Assembly: GCA_934045905.1 (NCBI GenBank)
Contig: OW203767.1
Coordinates: 30,316,520 to 30,380,519, forward strand
Length of the DNA stretch: 64,000 nucleotides
Direction of reading: 5' to 3'
Source: Leuctra nigra
Taxonomy: Eukaryota; Arthropoda; Insecta; Plecoptera; Leuctridae
Part shown: positions 23,046 to 33,645 of the stretch, piece after piece
How the letters are laid out: each line of letters starts with the position of its first letter
How positions within the stretch are numbered: the stretch's first letter is position 1
Translations under genes and position numbers: made by a program
Notes under the pieces: model-generated
Told to the model about the DNA's origin: nothing
What the model saw: only the letters and a program-made list of their open reading frames with translations
The model's database searches: none

Positions 23046-24126
23046 TATAGGACATCTTGACTCCACTAACATACGACAAAATCTATCAGTCAACTTTTAA
23101 GTAAAATGATAAGCCAAGGGTTACTTTTTAGACTCGACAGTATTTTTTCTAGATATTTTTAATTTTTGTGTGTCTTATGTTTTATTGGTCCAAGTCTATG
23201 TCATACCGTTCACCAGTCAATCTCAAATTATTCACAAACACTAATGTCATAGCGGAAACTTAAGAATTATTGAAATTTTAGGTAAGTTATTTGAAATAGT
23301 CCGCATCTTAATCACTTGCAAATCATTGTGTTTGGCTTTACAGCTTCTTTCCATTGTTCACAGGACAATAACTTTCAATTGCAATCATTGCAAAGCCTCG
23401 TTTATCAACGCGTTTCTCAGAGCGTTTTCTTAGTGAAAGATTCATCACTGTGTATTTTCACTCCTAAAACTTGAAATAAATTCAAAGCTACGCCTGTAAT
23501 GTTGTTTGTAAAGTACTTGTAATCTCTGGGACATTTTTAAAGGTCAACATCACAGTAATACTATTTTATTTTCTTATATTTTATCAAGTCGAGTTATACC
23601 AAATTCTTCCCGGAATTATTTGCATTAAATGCAAAACTTGTCCTGTATAAAAATAGGTGGAAGTTACTTTTAGAACATTTTAACATGATGGTTTAAAAGA
23701 TTCTACTATAAAGTTATAGAGGCTGGGTATGCTGTGCTGAAATGCTACAAATCAACTCTTGGAAGGGTTCAGTTTAGTAATTATTTCTCCCGCACCAGAT
23801 AAGTTATGAAACTCCTGTTGGAACTAAACTACGCAGAAAAACTGCCTATATAACTGTTAATCTCATTTGCTTAAATATTCTCAAATCGAAACATGAGTTG
23901 AAGGAAATCCGACCAACACTCAAAGAACAACCAAGTTGTTTTCTATTAAAAAGCACTTACCTATGCATAACAAACATATGAGACAATTAATATAACCATG
24001 TTATGCCCTCGTTATTTCATCTTCCCAACGAAATGTTGAGACATTAATAATTTCTATCCACTATTATGAACGTAATCTTTTCAATAGAACCACTGGGTTT
24101 GGTCACTTTCGATGTCACTTTCACAT
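23046..24126. other. non-coding DNA with one Helitron-like end
   Basis: The only feature is a family H terminus at 23398-23433 (plus strand; CTCGTTTATCAACGCG, then AGCGTTTTCTTAG and T). No coding sequence seen. Confidence 0.45.
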
Positions 24127-25947
24127 ATCTAGTGGAGCGGTCGCTCCACGCCAGCCAAGTCGTACGGCGCGCACACTCTCAAATAAAGGCTGGAGCAAAC
24201 CCACTTTTACTGTAAGCATCAAAGTGGCATTTTCGGCCTACTGGATCTTAAAATTGGGAAATCTCACATTGTTGCGATATATCTTAATTTCGAGCTATGG
24301 CCCACCCTACAACATATACCAAATTTGGGAACAATAGGTTACGCCCTTTGCACGCTAGAGGGCCGTGAAAACAGTGTTTTAGGGCGGTTTTCATAATAAT
24401 AATCAGTAATAATCTCAGTAGTAGTAGTAGGCTGGAGCTAAAATCCGGTAAACAGGCCACAGCCTAAACGGCTGAACCGATTGATCTCACATTTTTACCA
24501 CGTGTGCACTTTTGGCGTCTGATTTAACCTTCACCCCATGAATTTTTTGTGCCGCCATTTTGAAACCGGAAGTGACGTCATATCTCAACAACGGCTAGAC
24601 CGATTGGAACGAAAATAGCGCCAAACGATTCGGACGGTCATCTATATGGATAATCAATAGCAACAGACTAAAATTTATGTTAACGAAACCGGAAATGACG
24701 TCATGAAATTTAATTCATCGATTGGCATTTCGGCAACAAATTTGATCCAATTATTTTGATATTTATGTAACGTATGTTCTTTTGTGATATTATTTGACTT
24801 GATATAAAACCAACCGGAAGCCGCCATTTTGAAACCAGAAATGACATCATATCTTAATAACGTCTTAATAGATTTAAACGAAACCAACGCTAAACAATTT
24901 AGACGGTCAACTTTATGTATTATCATCAATAATATTTGCAGTTTCCCATACTGAAACCGGAAATGACGTCACACATTTTAAAAATCGCACAAATTTACAT
25001 TTTGATGCAATAAATATACTATTTGAGACTGCTTATAATAAAATGAAATCATGTTTAAATTATAATTCAAGAGGTCAGTGATTTCAGCAGCCATTTTGAA
25101 ATCGGAAGAAACGACGTAATATCTCGAAAACTGGTTGACAGATCGGTATGAAACTAGTGCCAAACGATTCGGAAGGACATCTCTATGGAATAGGAACAGT
25201 CAAACTAGAATTTTCCTATTTATGAGGCCGGAAATGACGTCATTCAAATTTATAAATCATTATAATCCCCTCCTATACAATAAATACATATTCAGAAAGC
25301 TAAAAATGATACACATCATTTATAGTTATAAATTCTATGTGGCAGTGCAGAAAGTTCAGCGGCCATTTTGAAAACCGACGTGTTGCCATATCTCGGAACT
25401 GGGTTGACCGATTGGAATGAAACCTTTGTTTTTTTCATGAGAATAACCAAATTGTAAAGGGTAATTTTTTTTAAAGGATTTAGTAATTGTTCATGTGATA
25501 TGTGTCACACGTAAGTTGTAAGAATAAACTAAAGAAAGTAGTGATATCCCCATAAAAAACACTCCGTGTAAAAATACCAGCCAAGTCTCTTCAACTTAAA
25601 AAAAATAATGAAATCTAAAAATTCTGCACTGAAAAGTAGTGATATCAAAAAATTAGCCAAGTCAAAACTTTATTTGAAAATCAAAAAATACTTGGCGCAT
25701 CGTTTTTTTAGGGCATTATAGGTATACTATGTATATGTATATTTTATGTATAATTTATAATTGGCTTATACTTCCAAGCTATTTATGTACACGATGCGCC
25801 AAGTATTTTTTGATTTTCAAATAAAGTTTTAACTTGGCTAATTTTTTGATATAACTACTTTTCAGTGCAGAATTTTTAGATTTCATTATTTTTTTTAAGT
25901 TGAAGAGACTTGGCTGGTATTTTTACACGGAGTGTTTTTTATGGGGA
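24127..25947 (-). mobile_element. family X element, copy A
   Basis: Read on the minus strand: 5' hairpin (25947-25547) starting TCCCCATAAAAAACACTCCG, then a body with seven YY1/ETS/CRE-type modules (clearest at 24551-24580, 24689-24703, 24955-24971 and 25227-25242, others decayed), then a conserved 3' end closing with the hairpin GTGGAGCGACCGCTCCAC and CTAGAT at 24127. The ends are not inverted copies of each other, so it is not a simple TIR transposon. The TC start after A, the 3' hairpin and CTAG recall Helitrons, but the base after CTAG is A in all copies. It has no transposition gene. Confidence 0.75.
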
Positions 25948-26839
25948 TTTAAGGTACATGAGATTTTTGCAGTGGATTTTCGTTCATAAATAAAATAAAT
26001 CACTGTAAATTTTCTATACTTATACTGACTTAAAATGTTGATAAATTCTAGCAGCATGAATGTGATCCACATTCCCCTTATATTCACGAAGTAATCGATA
26101 CGTGATGAAGCGCACTTCTTGCAAGATGGAAATTTTGTAGATTCACTTATTTGATTTAACAGTTCGTGTTTTCAATTGAGGTGAAAAAGGAGAAACAATT
26201 GAAATTAACATTTCGTTGTACTTTTTAGGCCATAACAAACAACTAAAGTAGTAGATACTTTTTTAAAATAAAAATGTGCCTTTTACATTCGCTATTAACC
26301 ACAGTATCCATTAGTGCAATCGGCCCATCGGGTTCCTTAAAATGCTCGAATAACTGAATATAAACGATGTAAGGAGTGTACTCAGGTAACTATTTTTGCA
26401 TCGAAAGAACAGAATTACTACTCAAATATACGAGTATATGTTGATCATCGCAAGGTGAACATTTGAAAAGATGGAGCTGGCAAGTCAATGCACGTTAAAT
26501 AAGCAGTTGTTCTTCCATGTTTTCTATGCTCATTTCGACTCCTTAACTTGTCAGAGAATCTTCCAGTATTTTTCTCAAAAACTATTTTTTAAATAAAAGT
26601 GAATAAAAACATGTATTTCTCGTGATCGCTAGCAACGACGACTCGAAGTTCAAACGTCAAAACTTTACTCGTTTCTTCGCCTTGGCACTCGTCTAGAAAT
26701 ATGAAACTTTCAACATTTGTGCAGTGATGAAAAATGTAGTGAGACTAAAAGAATCAGGCAAGTGCACAGATAAAGTGATGCTCATTAACAATATGTTAAC
26801 ACTGTAGATGTAAGAAACACGTGTACTGATATGTATTTA
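25948..26839. other. non-coding DNA, no gene seen
   Basis: AT-rich sequence between X copy A and the inverted-repeat region. Nothing recognisable. Confidence 0.4.
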
Positions 26840-27360
26840 AGGTGCTACAAGCGCGAGCGATTTTGCGCTTGTTGCAGGCACTTTTTTGTACACGATTGGA
26901 GACAAAATGGACTGACGAAATGATTTTAAATTTTAATCGTGATTAGATAAAAGACAAACTTAGGGTTATCACTTGGTGCTTTTTAATTTTTAGCTTCGTT
27001 AATTAGTAAAATTAGTTGATTTTTGGTAAAAAATGGTCTCTTTTGTTGTCTCGCTGGGTGCCGTATGAAATTTAATTTAAAAAATGTGCCAAGTGATAAT
27101 CCTAAGTTTGTCTTTCATCTTACCCTCATTAAAATTTGAGATCAATTGGTGCATGGGTTTGGCCTCCAATCGTATCGGAAATTTCATAGTTTGAGCGGTT
27201 TTGTTGAATAACCGACGCCTAATTAACAATGCAGGAAGCAAAAATTAAAAAGAGTTTACAATCAGACTATTCATGTGAACATCCTATCATAGTTACACCC
27301 ACTTATGAAACAAATTTTCTCTCTCAATTTGCTAAAACGGCCGAGCGCTTGTATCACGTT

Positions 27361-27400
27361 AAAAACGCTCCAAGTAACGCGCTGATAAGCGAGCATTCGA
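27361..27400 (-). mobile_element. Helitron-like 3' end (family H)
   Basis: AAAAACGCTCCAAGTAACGC followed by GCTGATAAGCGAGC. The terminal CTAG is missing. It abuts the end of the left inverted arm. Confidence 0.45.
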
Positions 27401-28056
27401 CCTGTTGCTGCTCGAGACTACTGTAAAGCCAACCCTAATTATTGGCAAGTGATCAAGGCGCAGGTCCGAATACATTCTCGATTAGTAATTTTCCCAAATA
27501 CTCTTGAAATATCTAGGTATAAAGATTGATGTTCTTGACCGAGGCTAAAATTGAAAATCTTATAAATTATTGTCACCAATGACCAATCAAATTTTCACTT
27601 GACACGACAAACGGCTAATTTTCAATTTACAAGAAGAGAATTTGCTCAAGAACTAAATACTCGACAGCTGGTCTGTGTGGCCAAAACTTCTGATCGATTG
27701 GTCTGATTTGTGTTGTGACCTGGACAATGCATACAAACACACAAACAAACATTTGCATTTACATAGTAAGTACTATTAGGTAAGGTTCCCAGAACCGCGT
27801 TCAAATCACGAATCGCCCGCGGGACGCGATTGTTGTTTCAATACTGTAGTGCCATCTACTACCATTAACGGCAAATAATACAGTCCACGTAAACTTGATA
27901 AAACAGTTAACTGCAAAACTACTTTACTGTCCTCTGTTGCTACTTTCACGTACTGATAGTCACACGAAAATCGCAAGATTTGTTGACTTGTAGAGCTAAC
28001 CTTTTCCTCCTCAGTTGGTTGTTTTCAAATGATCAAATCGCGAAACTGGAGCATTT

Positions 28057-28312
28057 GAAGGGCACAGGGGAAGAACGCTATAAGTTTTTGAAAAACGAGT
28101 TTATATTAAATTATAACGCGTCGTCTTGCAGTTATTTTTATGAGCGTTCAGAATATTTCCTCGGTTTTTAGAAAATATTGCCGCACAAAGTTTTGAAAAA
28201 AGCAATTAAAATATCGATCTGTATGGAAGATAGATACAAGTTTCAACATAAAACTTCGTTTATCTCAGTTTCATCCGGATGTGACTCATAGCGTTCTTCC
28301 CCTGCACCCTTC
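28057..28312. mobile_element. 256-bp MITE, copy 1
   Basis: TIRs of about 29 bp: GAAGGGCACAGGGGAAGAAC at the left and its near-perfect complement at 28284-28312, extending to CGCTATRAGT. The sequence is flanked by ATTT on both sides, which may be a 4-bp target duplication. A second copy is at 36819-37068, colinear throughout. No transposase is encoded, so it must be moved in trans. Confidence 0.8.
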
Positions 28313-28391
28313 ATTTCCGATTGATGGGAACCTTTGCCATGGATTGCTGCACTCTTTAATATTAATTTCAATAGATTTTTAAAATAGAAGT

Positions 28392-28705
28392 TTAAGTCTT
28401 CTTCGACGATGATGTTGAGGTGATATCAACCTCACAAAATGCTCTACCTCGAGTATCTCCCATCGAACAGTTTAATACTTTCTTCTCGTCCTGGAGTTGC
28501 ATGAAAATATGAGTGAAGCGAAGTGAACGATCCACGACTTCGGGATTAATGTTAGTATCTGGAATAATACTTGGTAAGCTGTCTCGAGCAGATCTTCGAG
28601 CTGCTTTATGTAATCGGCCTCGAGGGTGTTCTGCCATTCCATAAATAAACATCCAGCCCATTGTTTCACCCCATCGACCAATGATAACTCACGGCGAAAA
28701 TGCAC
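28392..28705 (-). pseudogene. possible decayed coding fragment, unidentified
   Basis: Two overlapping minus-strand frames look protein-like in complementary halves: one (from 28705) reads DGVKQWAGCLFMEWQ then an acidic helix-like stretch, the other (to 28392) reads PEVVDRSLRFTHIFMQL then a Ser/Thr-rich end. One frameshift around 28560-28590 would link them. No splice sites, domain or homologue is recognised. It may equally be chance open sequence in a GC-elevated patch. Confidence 0.2.
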
Positions 28706-28779
28706 ACAGTTTTATGGGAATTGTTAAAATATATCAGCTGGAGTTGGATGAGAATTGAAAGTGCGAAACTAAATTTTAT

Positions 28780-29266
28780 TTTATAGAATCTGCTTTCGCG
28801 TTCATAATCTAAGACATAAGGATTGTTAGTTTCTATGATTCAGGAAGAACGTGTGATAGAAGCGCTCGGCCGTTTTGGAAAATTGAGAGAGAAAAATTGT
28901 TTCATAAAATGTGGGTGTAACATTGAAAGGATGTTCACATGATCAGCCTGATTGTACATCACTTTTTAGTTTTTGCTTCTTCCATGCTAATTAGGCGCTG
29001 GTTTAAAAAAAACGCTCAAAACTATGAAATTTCCGATACGATTGGAGACAATACCTACAATTTGTATCATTATTAGATAAAAGACAAACTTAGGGTTATC
29101 ACTTGGCATTTCATACAGCACCCAGTGAGACAAGAATATGGACAATGTTTTACCAAAAATCAACTTACAAATTAACGAAGCGGAAAACTATTTATTTTAT
29201 AGAATCTGCTTTCGGTTTCATAATCTAAGACATAAGGGATGCTAGTTTCTAAGATTCAGGAAGAAT
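28780..29266 (+). repeat. ~75-bp direct repeats flanking the right arm
   Basis: 28780-28855 and 29193-29266 are direct copies (ATTTTATAGAATCTGCTTTC, then ATAATCTAAGACATAAG and GATTCAGGAAGAA) with a few differences. They bracket the right inverted arm. This is longer than a transposon target duplication, so a tandem duplication or gene-conversion event is more likely. Confidence 0.65.
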
Positions 29267-30350
29267 GCATAAAAGTTAAAAACGACCAAATTAACTCAAC
29301 TGTAAAAGTTTACAGTACAGTATAAAGATGAAAGAAGCAGAAAAGTGTGCCATTAGAAGTTAATTAGCGAGATTTTTCGCACTGGAATATGTTGGTAATT
29401 GGAGAGCATGGAAGCTTATTCTATAAAGTTTGTTGTTTCACCATGCGGAATTGTGCCTCTTTACAAAAGATTCAGTTAAATTAACGTTGAAAAAACAGAA
29501 GAATTCACTTCGCTTCAAAAAGCTGAAAGTTTCTGTTTGACGGATTCAACTTGAGAAATGTCCCTTGGTTATGTTAGTAGATTAAGCACTTAAAGGAAGA
29601 AGTGGAAATTAAAACAAATATTTGTTCGAATGATGACATTTTCCTGACATCTCAGGTGGGATTATGTTGTGTAATTTAACTGCAAATTTAAAAGAATTTG
29701 CTGCCTTTGGGATTCGAGTCAACTTGCTGGTCCATTGCCTATTCACTTATACTAGGAAAACGCTCTGTGTAACGCGTTGATAAGCGAGCACGGATAAGTG
29801 CGACACCTCGAACCATAATTCCTTAAAACACGGCAATAATATACTGAAGGCTAGAAGCATGATTCACTAAATTATATAAAAAATAACTGCATTTGTGTCT
29901 CATTGCAAGTTAGTAACAGACACACACTCATGTGTATTTTTTGGAGTATTTAGGTGTGTATCAAAGGGATTCCAAATAATAATTACAGAAACAAAACAGA
30001 TAAATAAACAATCAGATAAATACAGAGATTGAAACTCACAAAATAGGCAACATGACATAATTTAAGAAATAGTATTCAAACAGTTACTTGCCGTTCCGTA
30101 CAACAGAGCAATTTCCTATTACCCAACACATTGTATTGTAACTATAAATATAACGTAGTGAATGAATAAATAAAATAATTCATAAACGTTATTTCATTTA
30201 TCAACCAACCAACCAATCTATTTCTACAATCAAGCAGACATTTCGCCGGTCTACAAATAATTTGCTTAGCATTTGAAAGGATTGAAAGTAAGACTGCATG
30301 TTAAAACTTTTATAAACAATAAATTACCTATACTATCGGTTAAAATAAAA
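29267..30350. other. non-coding DNA with one Helitron-like end
   Basis: A well-kept family H end (minus strand) lies at 29752-29800: CTAGGAAAACGCTCTGTG, then TAACGCGTTGATAAGCGAG, preceded on the other strand by T. No other feature. Confidence 0.45.
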
Positions 30351-32693
30351 TCCCAGAAAAAACACTCCGTGTAAAAATACCAGCCAAGTCTCTTTAACTA
30401 TAAAAAAAAATAGAAGAAATCTAAAAATTCAGCACTGAAAAGGAGTGATATCAAAAAAGGAGCCAAGTCAACGAATTTTCCAAATTTTAATCGTACCATT
30501 GAAATAAAAATATCAACCCCCGAGAAATACTTAAAAAAAGGACTTGGCGCATCGTTTTTTTAAAGACACTTTTCTATCCTAAAAGTATAGGAAGAACTCT
30601 ACAAGTATATTTTCCTGAGTATATCACATTCATTATCGACGAATCATACTACGTTTTAATATAACTAGTACTCTTACCTACTGGCAGTTTTGGTATTTTG
30701 TCAATATTCAGAGGAAATAAACGGATAAACGAATAACGAATAAACGGAAGCGGCCTAGTCTATTCGTTATTGCCACTATTTCTAGGGTCATATTAATCAA
30801 TCATACTTCTCAATATCGTGACTGAGGGAAATAGCGAAAGCGCTCATTACAAGAAGGCCGTCAATGAGATTTGTATAAGTGACTAGTGCACTGAGCCATG
30901 CTGCTCAAATAATTACTGACTAGATTTTTATCTAAAGTAATACGTTATGTAATTTATGAATTTTTTTGGTATAAAATGTTAATTAATAGCAATTAATTAC
31001 ACGGCGAGAAGGTTCCAAGTATAATGCTGTAGTAGGTATGTTGATGTACCCACAAAACTATAGGTACCTACCAATCACAAACACAACTGTTCTGTATTTA
31101 TTGCTTGTAAGACAATGCTATGTTTCTTTGCGTACTTATATTTAAATTTAAAATATTTTACAGAATGTTCAATATTTAATTTGAAAGTTTTGTCCCAATT
31201 TTTCTAGGCATTTCTGAACTACGTAGTATGTGAGTGGCTTAAGCTTAAGAATAGTAAAATGTCTTTAAAAAAACGATGCGCCAAGTCCTTTTTTTAAGTA
31301 TTTCTCGGGGGTTGATATTTTTATTTCAATGGTACGATTAAAATTTGGAAAATTCGTTGACTTGGCTCCTTTTTTGATATCACTCCTTTTCAGTGCTGAA
31401 TTTTTAGATTTCTTCTATTTTTTTTTATAGTTAAAGAGACTTGGCTGGTATTTTTACACGGAGTGTTTTTTCTGGGATATCACTTCTTTTGTTAGTTTAT
31501 ACATACAGCTTGTAGCACATGTCCGAGCAGGGACTAATTTCTTTAAAAAAATACGCCTCAACCGATTTGGTTACTATGAAAAGTTGCGTTTGGTATAAGA
31601 TGACAATGATTATCCAAGAAGAATAGCTTAAGTTTCGTTATAATCGATCCAGCCGTTTTCGATACATGACGTCACTTCCGGTTTTGAAATAGCGGCCGAA
31701 TTCCGGTATAGGTAATAAGAAAACAATCTAGTTTTATCTAGTTGATACCTTCATGAACGACCATCTGAATTCCTAATCCCTATATTTCCGTAAAATCGGT
31801 CATGCCGTTTGTAATATATGACGTCACTTCCGGTTTCATTTAGTGGTTCCTGCCGCCATTTCCGGTACCATTAATTTATTTATTCATTTTTCACAATTGA
31901 TTTTTCAAATAAATAGCAGAATGAATACGCAGGAGCTAGTTCAGTTGCAATCGGTACAGGCGTTTTAGATATATGACGTCACTTCCGGTTTCAGGAATGG
32001 CGGCCGAGAACACTGCTACCTTGAATATATAAATTGTATTGTCTATGTTACAATGTAAGTTAATTATGTACGTATTTTAAGTATAATTTGTTGAAATAAG
32101 TTAAATATTGCGTATTTATGACGTCACTTCCGGTTTAGAAAATAAGAAAATAATATTTTTTTTATTGATACTTCATATAGATGACCATCTAAATCGAATG
32201 GCGCTAATTTCGTTCTAATCGGTCCAGACGTTTTTGAGTTATGACGTCACTTCCGGTTTAAAAATGGCGGCACAAAAAATCACAAGAGGCAAGGTATCAT
32301 CAGACGCCAAAAGTGCATATGTGGTAAAAGTTTCAGGTCGATCGGTTTAGCCGTTTAGGCTGTGGCGGTGATAGCAACGTTTCCTGATATCATCTTCAGA
32401 ATCAGAAAGTGGTGTAATTTCACTGTTTTCTCGGCCCTCTAGCTCGCAAACGGCATAACATATTGTTCCCTAATTTGGTATATGTAGTGGGGTGGGCCAT
32501 AGCTCGAAATTAAGATATATCGCAACAATGTGAGATTTTCCAATTTTAAGATCCAGTAGGCCGAAAATGCCATGTTGTTGCTTACAGTAAAAGTGGTTGG
32601 TCTGCTCCTCAGTTTATTAGTCATTTACGGTATGTTGAGTGAGTGTGAGTGTACGGTACGACTTGGCTGGGTGGAGCGACCGCTCCACTAGAT
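30351..32693 (+). mobile_element. family X element, copy B
   Basis: 5' hairpin 30351-31477: arms of about 200 bp beginning TCCCAGAAAAAACACTCCG, with an AT-rich loop of ~700 bp. The body carries five full or near-full TGACGTCACTTCCGG modules (31669, 31817, 31974, 32118 and 32240), several followed by ATGGCGGC. The 3' end has the conserved GGTGATAGCAACGTTTCCTG and CTCGGCCCTCTAGC blocks and the terminal hairpin plus CTAGAT (32676-32693). It belongs to the CCCAGA subfamily with copy F. It lies head to head with copy A, 4.4 kb apart. Confidence 0.78.
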
Positions 32694-32869
32694 AAAAACT
32701 ATAACCTCGCAGGTATTGCTATAACTATACCTATTTAACCGTAAAACGTATTCTAACAATAATCTATAGACAGCTGACTGCTTCCGAGTTTGTTTTGAAT
32801 GGGGTGCATCGAGCGGCCGCAACGGATTCCTCGAACCTATTTATATGGGAAAACACGATTTTTTTTTTA

Positions 32870-33057
32870 TTTATGGACAGATCTTTCTCAAAAACTATAC
32901 AGGTCTAAGTTAGTATGAGATGAAGGTGTGTGCAAAATTTCAGATCGATACGTTGACCGGTGCGACCTAGGTTGAAGCGACAAAAAAAACACACACACAC
33001 AGAGAAAGTGCCGCAAGAGTCAAGTGGAGACGCTCGCTCCGCTCGCTTAAATATTAA
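32870..33057 (-). mobile_element. Helitron-like fragment (family H)
   Basis: Holds the 5'-side block of family H: AAGCGAGCGGAGCGAGCG on the minus strand near 33050, a CA microsatellite at ~32989-33001, and the ATTTCAGATCGATACG phrase. It abuts the CTAG end of the next copy, giving two copies in tandem. Confidence 0.45.
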
Positions 33058-33058
33058 A

Positions 33059-33645
33059 CTAGGAAAACGATCAGTGTAACGCGTTGATGAGCGAGCACGG
33101 GTACGTGCCAATTCTCGAACCGGAAATGCGCACAGAAAATATGCATCCATATTGAATTGAAATATGGTCCACTCAATCAACATAAAAGTTTGCTTTTCAT
33201 TAAAAAGTGAAAATATCTAAACACTCTGGTACCTGCAAATCAGATTCATTTTGCAGTGGAAAAACAGTTAAATTTCGATACTGTATTTCTGACAGTTATT
33301 AAAAATGTAATTAATTGCATACGTTCTTAACTGGTAGGAAGAAAATTTGTAAAATAAGAGACAATGTTGGTCTTAATGATCTTGGAAAATATGAGTAAGA
33401 TCAGATTTATCAAAGACCATTTACATTTTTCAACCAATCAGGAGATATTTATTTCAATTTTAACCAATGAACGGATTTAAAAAAATGTGGGTCTGCAAAG
33501 AGAAAAGGTTGTGTGCACGTGAGCAAAATTTCAGATCGATCGGTAAAACGGTGCAACTTCTACCTTATTATATGTTTTTTTAACAAAAAATAATAATAAT
33601 TAAAAAAATCCCGTGTCAAAAGAGTCGAAAGAAGTCGCTCGCTCA
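33059..33645 (-). mobile_element. Helitron-like element (family H), short copy
   Basis: About 590 bp, from a TGAGCGAGCGACTTC block (33645 side) to CTAG at 33059 followed by T. It is colinear with 19734-21652 at both ends but lacks the central ORF segment. No coding capacity. Confidence 0.55.

Larger units (their letters stand above)
26840..29195. repeat. inverted-repeat region with nested elements
   Basis: The left arm (about 26990-27360) and right arm (about 28848-29190) are inverted copies; shared blocks include TCCAATCGTATCGGAAATTT, GCGCCTAATTA and ACGGCCGAGCGCTT. The left arm contains a smaller TIR element: AAAGACAAACTTAGGGTTAT (~26948) matches the complement of its end at ~27116. The interval between the arms holds a family H end at 27361-27400, a MITE at 28057-28312 and a decayed frame at 28392-28705. 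A short hairpin (GCGCGAGCG region) is at 26843-26880. The arms may belong to one large, much interrupted foldback. Confidence 0.6.

Noticed and set aside
24127..32693. One 8.6-kb transposon bounded by X copies A and B as its TIRs
   Set aside because: Each X copy is complete by itself (5' hairpin to CTAGAT) and other copies occur singly (F) or in the opposite arrangement (D/E), so A and B are separate insertions.
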